A stretch of DNA of 64,000 nt from assembly GCA_016793635.1 (NCBI GenBank), contig JAEUMD010000013.1, forward strand, positions 239,506 through 303,505, written 5' to 3'. This DNA is from Hyphomicrobiaceae bacterium. GTDB lineage: Bacteria > Pseudomonadota > Alphaproteobacteria > Rhizobiales > Hyphomicrobiaceae. Below the pieces are notes generated by a model, which worked only from the letters and a program-made list of their open reading frames with translations, made no database searches and had not been told where the DNA came from. Within the stretch, counting starts at the first letter, position 1; the number at the start of each line of letters is the position of its first letter. This document shows, piece after piece, positions 58,602 through 64,000 of this stretch. A program made the position numbers and the translations under genes.

Positions 58602-58875
58602 GCGCTTAAGGCTCCTTCGCCGAAACCCTCGACCGGCCCCTTTTTCTGGCCTCTTTGCCGGGCGCCGCGCCCGGTATGCGGCTGCGGCGTGCGGCTCGCC
58701 AGCTCCCGCCTGTAACCCGAAGGTGCGGCCGAAGCGGGCTCGTGATTGTTGGCCACGCCAGCGGCGGGCCTTTCCCCTAGATGGCCCAGCTCGGGAACGG
58801 CCGCATATTCTACTCCCGGCGGTCGCCGAAAGCACGAGACGAGTTGGCGCGGGAAGCCGCACCGGCTGCGCCGCA

Positions 58876-59700
58876 TTAGCGGGCTCGCAACGCTCCCGCA
58901 AGGGACTTAACGAGATTTAGAACGCGCTCGACAGTGTTGCCAGTGGCGCGCCGATCCGCGTCCAGGCTTTTCTCGATCTCGGTTACGATTGCAGAACCGA
59001 CGACGACGCCATCGGCGAACCGGGCCATGGCGGCAACGTCCGCTGGCGTCTTGACGCCGAATCCGACCGCCACAGGAAGATCGGTCGAGCGCTTGATGCG
59101 CTGGATATGGCCTTCGACCTCGGCGGCATTGGCCGAGCTCGATCCGGTGATACCGGTGATCGACACGTAGTAGACGAAGCCCGAGGTGTTGGAGAGCACC
59201 ATCGGCAGGCGCTTGCTGTCCGTCGTCGGCGTGGCGAGGCGAATGAAGTTGAGGCCCGCCTCGAGCGCTGGCAGGCAAAGCTCGTCGTCGGCTTCCGGCG
59301 GCACGTCGACGACGATGAGGCCATCGACGCCAGCGGCCACCGCGTCTGCCAGGAAGCGGTCGTTACCGTAGACGTAGATCGGATTGTAATAGCCCATCAG
59401 GACGATCGGTGTGTGATCGTTCTCCTGGCGAAATTCACGAACCATATCAAGCGTTTTTGTCATCCTCTGGCCGGCCTTAAGGGCGCGCAGGGAGGACGCC
59501 TGGATGGCCGGTCCGTCGGCCATCGGATCAGAGAATGGCATGCCGAGCTCGATGATGTCGGCGCCGGCCGCGGGCAGGCCGCGCAGGATCGCGTGCGAGG
59601 TCGCGAGATCCGGGTCGCCTGCGGTGATGAACGTGACGAGGGCGGCGCGGCCCTCGGCCTTCAGTGCGGCAAAGCGTCGGTCGATGCGTGTCTCGTTCAT
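58876..59700 (-). CDS. trpA: Tryptophan synthase alpha chain
   Basis: 274 residues, TIM barrel. The catalytic Glu lies in [19 protein letters not shown] and the catalytic Asp in [12 protein letters not shown]. The phosphate-binding loops GFGV and GSAIV are present. It splits indole-3-glycerol phosphate to indole for TrpB. trpB and trpF, which usually precede trpA in Rhizobiales, are not here: the next gene upstream is nasA, 205 bases away. accD and folC follow in the usual order. Confidence 0.96.
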   Translation of the reverse strand: MNETRIDRRFAALKAEGRAALVTFITAGDPDLATSHAILRGLPAAGADIIELGMPFSDPMADGPAIQASSLRALKAGQRMTKTLDMVREFRQENDHTPIVLMGYYNPIYVYGNDRFLADAVAAGVDGLIVVDVPPEADDELCLPALEAGLNFIRLATPTTDSKRLPMVLSNTSGFVYYVSITGITGSSSANAAEVEGHIQRIKRSTDLPVAVGFGVKTPADVAAMARFADGVVVGSAIVTEIEKSLDADRRATGNTVERVLNLVKSLAGALRAR

Positions 59701-59905
59701 GGGCTCGGTCGGAAGGGTTCTGCGCGCGGGTGGCGCGCCGTGGGAAGGAAAAGCTCGTCGGCGCCGAGGCGGCTCGCTCGCTTAAAGCTGCGGCCGGAAT
59801 CGGAACGCGCGGCCCAGTCCGCCGTGCCGGCAGTCGAGGGGCCGCCCTCCCTTAGCACCGGTCAGCGGACTGCGATAGCGGTCTTGGACGGGGCGCGGGG
59901 AAATG

Positions 59906-62593
59906 TCAGACCGCTTCGGCGATCCTGGCCTCGTTGATCAGTCCGGCGATCTCGGAGCGACACGAGCCGCAGTTGGTTCCTGCCCCGAGGCAGTCGCCCA
60001 CCGCGGCGACCGTCGTGCAACCCTTGTCGACGATGGCCGTAATGATCTCCTTGCGGCCGACGCCAAAGCAGGCGCACACCGTTGCCCCGCGATCCTGTGC
60101 CGCAGCTCCGGGCCGTCCGGCGAGGACCTGGAGGCGATCGATGTCGGACAGCTCCGCGCCGAGCTGGTCAATGGCCCAGTTCCGGGCCGTGGGCACCGGA
60201 CATTTCGCTACGTACAGCAAACCGAGACAGCGGGCACCGTCGAACAGGGCGAAGCGGTGCTGCCCGGAGGCTGCATCCACGTAGTCGATAAGGCTCGCGG
60301 TGGCCGGTGCCGCCGGGCCGAGCAGGACGCTGCGGGCGAGTGCCGTCCAGTCGTCGTGAGGAGCGGACGAGGCGATCTCAACACGAAATCCGCCGGCGAC
60401 AGGTGCCAGCGCGGCGTAGTCGAAGCTGGCGAGGTCCGGTTTGGCGGTGGTCGTGGCGAAGGCGTACCAGCGGGCCTTGAACGGGCGCACGGATACCGGC
60501 GTGAATTTCGATTCGGGCTGGCCCGACACCGGATCGGTGTTGCCCGCGACGAGCGTGTCGATGCGGGCGCGCGAGGATACCTGATCCGTCCAGTGCATCG
60601 GCACGAAGACGCAGCCGCGCTGCTGGCGCTCGGTGACGATGGTGCGCACGAGCACCCGTCCGTTTGCGCTCGCGACCTCGGCGATCATCGCCGGGCGCAG
60701 GCCGTAGGCGAGCGCGTCCTCGGGGTGGATTTCGAGGAAGGGCTCAGCGTAGTGCGATGTGAGGCGTGCGGTCTTTCCGGTCCGCGTCATCGTATGCCAC
60801 TGGTCGCGAATGCGGCCCGTATTCAGCACCAGCGGGAAGGCCCGGCTGGTCTCGCTCGCGGGCGGGCGGTACGGCGTGGCGATGAAACGGGCGCGCCGGT
60901 CGGGCGTGTAGAATCCGCCTTCGGCAAAGAATCGCTTCGGGCCGTTGCGGAGTTCGCCGGCGGCGGAGCCCGCGCCTGGTCGCGGCCATTGGAACGGTGC
61001 CAAGTCGGCGTAGCCCTGGCTGGCGATGTCGGCGAGTTCAGAGAGATCGAGATCGCGGAGACGCCCTTCGCCGGCGCCCGTCATGGCCGCATACTCGCGG
61101 AAGATGTCGTCGGGTCCGGCGTAGGCGAAGGCAGCGCCGAAGCCCATGCGCCGCGCCACCTCGGAAACCTGCCACCAGTCTGGCCGCGCCTCGCCCGGGA
61201 CATCGAGAAAGGCGCGCTGGCGCGAGATGCGCCGCTCGGAGTTCGTGACGGTGCCGTCTTTCTCGCCCCAAGCGGCGGCGGGAAGCGCGACGTGGGCGAA
61301 TGCCATCGTATCGGTCGCACGGGAGACCTCGGAGACGACGACAAAGGGGCAAAGCGCGAGCGCCGCTTTGACAGCATCGGCCTCGGGCACGCTATCGACC
61401 GGGTTGGTCGCGATGATCCAAAGCGCCTTGATGCGTCCCTCTCCGACGGCCCGGAACAGATCGACGGCCTTGAGGCCGGGCTTTTCTGCGATGCGCGGGC
61501 TCTGCCAGAACTCTTTGGTGATGCGCCGGTGATCGGGATTGTCGATCTCCATGTGCGCCGCGAGCATGTTGGCGAGGCCGCCGACTTCGCGTCCACCCAT
61601 GGCGTTCGGCTGGCCGGTAACCGAGAACGGCCCCATGCCGGGCCTGCCGATGCGGCCCGTGGCCAGATGGCAGTTGATGATGGCGTTGACCTTGTCGGTG
61701 CCGGCCGAAGACTGGTTGACGCCCTGGCTGTAAACGGTGACGACGCGCTCGTTCTTACCGAACATCTCGTAGAAATCGAAGATCGAGGATCGCGAGAGGC
61801 CGGTAACTTTCGCGATCTCGGCGACGTCGATAGCCTGCGCCGTCGTCAGCGCCGTGTAGAATCCGCTGGTGTGCGTGGACACGTAGTCGCCGTCGATGAG
61901 CCCGCGTGCTGCGAGGTGCGACAGCAAGCCGTTGAACAGCGCGACGTCGCTTCCGGGCTTCAAGGCAAGATGTACGTCGGCGATCTCGCACGTCGCGGTG
62001 CGGCGCGGATCGATGACGACGACGCGCGTGCCGCGCGTCTCGCGCGCGGCGGCGAGGCGTTGGAACAGCACCGGGTGGCACCAGGCGAGGTTTGAGCCGA
62101 CCAGCACGACGAGATCGGCAATCTCCAGGTCCTCATAGCAGCCCGGCACTGTGTCGGTGCCGAACGCGCGTTTGTGGCCGGCGACCGACGACGCCATGCA
62201 GAGGCGGGAGTTGGTATCGATATTGCCGGTGCCGAAGTAGCCCTTCACGAGCTTGTTGGCGGCGTAATAGTCCTCGTTGAGGATCTGGCCCGAAACGTAG
62301 AGTGCGACGCTCTCCGGTCCATGCTCGGCAATGGTTTCGCCAAACCGCCGCGCGACCAGATCGAGCGCTTCGTTCCAGGTCGCACGCTCCCCCGCGATTT
62401 CGGGAGTGAGCAGGCGGTCGTCGAGCGACAGCGTCTCGCCGAGCGCTGTGCCCTTGGAGCAGAGCCGGCCGAAGTTTGCCGGGTGATCGGGATCACCTTT
62501 GATCTCGGCGCCGCCATCTGGAGTGGGACGGGCGAGCACACCGCAGCCGACGCCGCAGTAGGGGCAGGTGGTGCGGGTCCAGTTCGTGCTCAT
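59906..62593 (-). CDS. nasA: Assimilatory nitrate reductase catalytic subunit
   Basis: 895 residues. An N-terminal [4Fe-4S] site CPYCGVGCGV...CSKG is followed by the molybdopterin oxidoreductase domains (about 50-560), the dinucleotide-binding domain (about 600-720), and a C-terminal BFD-like [2Fe-2S] domain CACFGVGRKEII...GTNCGSCR. It reduces nitrate to nitrite in the cytoplasm with a bis-MGD Mo centre. The BFD domain is the electron inlet found in Klebsiella-type NasA. The start at ATG 62593 (MSTNWTRTTCPYCG) puts the cluster at residue 10. It is in the same orientation as nirBD, 118 bases downstream. Confidence 0.95.
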   Translation of the reverse strand: MSTNWTRTTCPYCGVGCGVLARPTPDGGAEIKGDPDHPANFGRLCSKGTALGETLSLDDRLLTPEIAGERATWNEALDLVARRFGETIAEHGPESVALYVSGQILNEDYYAANKLVKGYFGTGNIDTNSRLCMASSVAGHKRAFGTDTVPGCYEDLEIADLVVLVGSNLAWCHPVLFQRLAAARETRGTRVVVIDPRRTATCEIADVHLALKPGSDVALFNGLLSHLAARGLIDGDYVSTHTSGFYTALTTAQAIDVAEIAKVTGLSRSSIFDFYEMFGKNERVVTVYSQGVNQSSAGTDKVNAIINCHLATGRIGRPGMGPFSVTGQPNAMGGREVGGLANMLAAHMEIDNPDHRRITKEFWQSPRIAEKPGLKAVDLFRAVGEGRIKALWIIATNPVDSVPEADAVKAALALCPFVVVSEVSRATDTMAFAHVALPAAAWGEKDGTVTNSERRISRQRAFLDVPGEARPDWWQVSEVARRMGFGAAFAYAGPDDIFREYAAMTGAGEGRLRDLDLSELADIASQGYADLAPFQWPRPGAGSAAGELRNGPKRFFAEGGFYTPDRRARFIATPYRPPASETSRAFPLVLNTGRIRDQWHTMTRTGKTARLTSHYAEPFLEIHPEDALAYGLRPAMIAEVASANGRVLVRTIVTERQQRGCVFVPMHWTDQVSSRARIDTLVAGNTDPVSGQPESKFTPVSVRPFKARWYAFATTTAKPDLASFDYAALAPVAGGFRVEIASSAPHDDWTALARSVLLGPAAPATASLIDYVDAASGQHRFALFDGARCLGLLYVAKCPVPTARNWAIDQLGAELSDIDRLQVLAGRPGAAAQDRGATVCACFGVGRKEIITAIVDKGCTTVAAVGDCLGAGTNCGSCRSEIAGLINEARIAEAV

Positions 62594-62711
62594 GATGGGC
62601 GTCCTATCGCGGATGGCAACTCGATCTCCCACCGTGGGCGCGGTGTTCCGCGCCTCACCTTGTTCTGCGCGCCAACGCCAGCAAAGGGCGTGCGTGGCCG
62701 CTCAGCCGGCG

Positions 62712-63047
62712 TCACGGTGACAGCGACGTGGCATCGAGAAGCAGCCGACCCGCCTCGATCCGCACGCGATGCGTAGCGGTCGTGCCCTCGTCGGCGCCGC
62801 AGGCGGCCCCCGTTTCGAGTGAGATCACCCAGTTGTGCAGCGGGCACGTCACCGATTTGCCGTGCACGATGCCGGCACTCAGCGGGCCACCCTTGTGCGG
62901 GCAGCGGTCGTCGAGGGCGAACACTTCGTCATCGCTGTTGCGGAAGAGAGCGACGCACCCCCGCGGTGTCTTGACCACGCGGGAGCCGAGCCTCGGTATG
63001 TCGTCGAGTGCGCCGACATCGATCCAGTTTCTGGTCGTCACGGTCAT
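62712..63047 (-). CDS. nirD: Nitrite reductase small subunit (Rieske type)
   Basis: 111 residues, Rieske fold with the full cluster-binding set CPHKGG and CPLHNW. E. coli NirD has lost these ligands, so this subunit should carry a [2Fe-2S] centre. It works with NirB to reduce nitrite to ammonia with NAD(P)H. The ATG overlaps the nirB stop (ATGA, 4 bases), typical for a coupled pair. Confidence 0.94.
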   Translation of the reverse strand: MTVTTRNWIDVGALDDIPRLGSRVVKTPRGCVALFRNSDDEVFALDDRCPHKGGPLSAGIVHGKSVTCPLHNWVISLETGAACGADEGTTATHRVRIEAGRLLLDATSLSP

Positions 63048-64000
63048 TCGGCGGCCTCCTGACGGGTGAGATCGGCGAGTGGGCGGAACTCGTGCGCCTC
63101 CTTGCCTTCGGCGCGTTCGCGCCACGGGTCTGTCTGTGAAGTGCTCTGCGAGAGCGCGAACCGCTGGACGAGCGCGGCACGGCGCTCCGCGTCGTCGAGA
63201 ACAGCCGCACGGATCGAGTCGAGGCCGACTCGCTTCATCCATTTGTAGATGCGCTCGAGATAGCGGCCCTGCTCGCGGTAGAGCTGTACGACCGCGGCGA
63301 CGATCTCGACGGTCTCCTCCTGGGTGCTCGAATGCCCGAGCACCTCGGTGCCCTTGATGTCGAGGCCGGCGGCGCCGCCGATGTGTATTTCGTATCCGCT
63401 GTCGACACAGATGACGCCGACATCCTTGCACGTCGCCTCGGCGCAGTTCCGCGGACAACCGGAGACGGCGAGCTTCACCTTGGCCGGCGTCCACGAACCC
63501 CACAGGTGCTTCTCGAGCTTGACGCCGAGACCGGTCGAGTCCTGCGTGCCGAAGCGGCACCAGTCGGAGCCGACGCAAGTCTTGACCGTGCGCAGGCCCT
63601 TTGCATAAGCGGCGCCGGAAACCATGCCCGCCTTGTTGAGGTCGGCCCATACCGCAGGCAGATCCTCCTTACGCACGCCGAGCATGTCGATGCGTTGACC
63701 GCCCGTCACCTTCAGAGTCGGGATCTTGAATTTCTCGACTACGTCGGCGATGGCACGAAGCTCGTTCGCGCTGGTGAGGCCGCCCCACATGCGCGGAACG
63801 ACGGAGTAGGTGCCGTCCTTCTGGATGTTGGCGTGCACGCGCTCGTTGATGAAGCGCGCCTGGTAGTCGTCCTTCGCCTCGGCCGGCCAGGTCGAGATCA
63901 GGTAGTAATTCAGCGCCGGGCGGCAGGAAGCGCAGCCGTTGGCGGTCTTCCAGTTCAGCACCTTGAACACGGATTCGAGCGAGGTCAGGTGCTCGTCGCG
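63044..64000 (-). CDS. nirB: Nitrite reductase large subunit (C-terminal 318 residues; 5' part outside window)
   Basis: Partial: the N-terminal FAD/NAD part is beyond position 64000. Visible are the BFD-like end CASCRPALNYY, the ferredoxin-like half domain (GGQRIDMLGV) and the siroheme-[4Fe-4S] site TCVGSDWCRFG...SGCPRNCAEATC. The four cluster cysteines are present. It reduces nitrite to ammonium by six electrons. It is the upstream partner of nirD and nasA in a nitrate assimilation operon; the operon promoter lies outside the window. Confidence 0.95.
   Translation of the reverse strand, partial: RDEHLTSLESVFKVLNWKTANGCASCRPALNYYLISTWPAEAKDDYQARFINERVHANIQKDGTYSVVPRMWGGLTSANELRAIADVVEKFKIPTLKVTGGQRIDMLGVRKEDLPAVWADLNKAGMVSGAAYAKGLRTVKTCVGSDWCRFGTQDSTGLGVKLEKHLWGSWTPAKVKLAVSGCPRNCAEATCKDVGVICVDSGYEIHIGGAAGLDIKGTEVLGHSSTQEETVEIVAAVVQLYREQGRYLERIYKWMKRVGLDSIRAAVLDDAERRAALVQRFALSQSTSQTDPWRERAEGKEAHEFRPLADLTRQEAAE

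Noticed and set aside
59903-62095. 730-residue open frame opposite nasA
   Set aside because: The minus strand encodes an intact molybdopterin enzyme with all cofactor motifs; the plus frame shows only Arg/Asp/Gly-rich shadow composition.

Overview
This window reads as a chromosomal core segment of a high-GC alphaproteobacterium, most likely Hyphomicrobiales (Rhizobiales). The evidence is gene content and order (rne-amiC-pbp1A-prfB; trpA-accD-folC; panB-yfgM-bamB), an AccD without its zinc finger, an RF2 that reads SPY where enterics have SPF, an RNase E with a large acidic insertion in its S1 domain, and rhizobial-style DctB/DctD. I see no rRNA, tRNA, phage, insertion sequence or CRISPR array.

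Layout. 1-7.4 kb (minus strand): a membrane pseudo-kinase fused to a DEDDh exonuclease (cut by the window edge), a protein joining a dead exonuclease to CBS and nucleotidyltransferase domains, and UvrD/PcrA helicase. 7.6-15.2 kb: a small Cys-repeat exported protein, a DUF3592-like membrane protein, a ClC channel and a very large AsmA-like protein. 15.3-30.8 kb (all minus): malic enzyme, the pyruvate dehydrogenase complex (homodimeric E1, E2, lipoyl-E3), a TRAP C4-dicarboxylate transporter (dctPQM) and its two-component regulator dctBD. A sigma-54 promoter with paired upstream dyads lies in front of dctP. Read together, this block takes up malate or succinate, makes pyruvate with malic enzyme and makes acetyl-CoA with PDH.

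30.9-40.8 kb: RNase E, amidase AmiC, PBP1A and prfB with an intact programmed +1 frameshift. 41-45 kb: two RNA methyltransferases, a bacterial protein that looks like a true arginine methyltransferase (PRMT), NnrU and a MOSC protein. 45-54.6 kb: an L,D-transpeptidase with a long coiled coil and a second, catalytically empty YkuD-like segment; panB; yfgM-bamB; YedK/HMCES; an unrecognised protein with a Clp N-domain, six short internal repeats and a coiled coil; and a small membrane protein. 54.7-59.7 kb: proB, then folC, accD and trpA. 59.9-64 kb: assimilatory nitrate reductase NasA, NirD and the C-terminal part of NirB.

Between 40.8 and 51.7 kb, several genes are followed closely by copies of a ~57-62 bp palindromic element beginning GGTGCGATCGGTTGAG. 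Three copies form a 75-bp-period array, and one of these supplies the stop codon of yedK.
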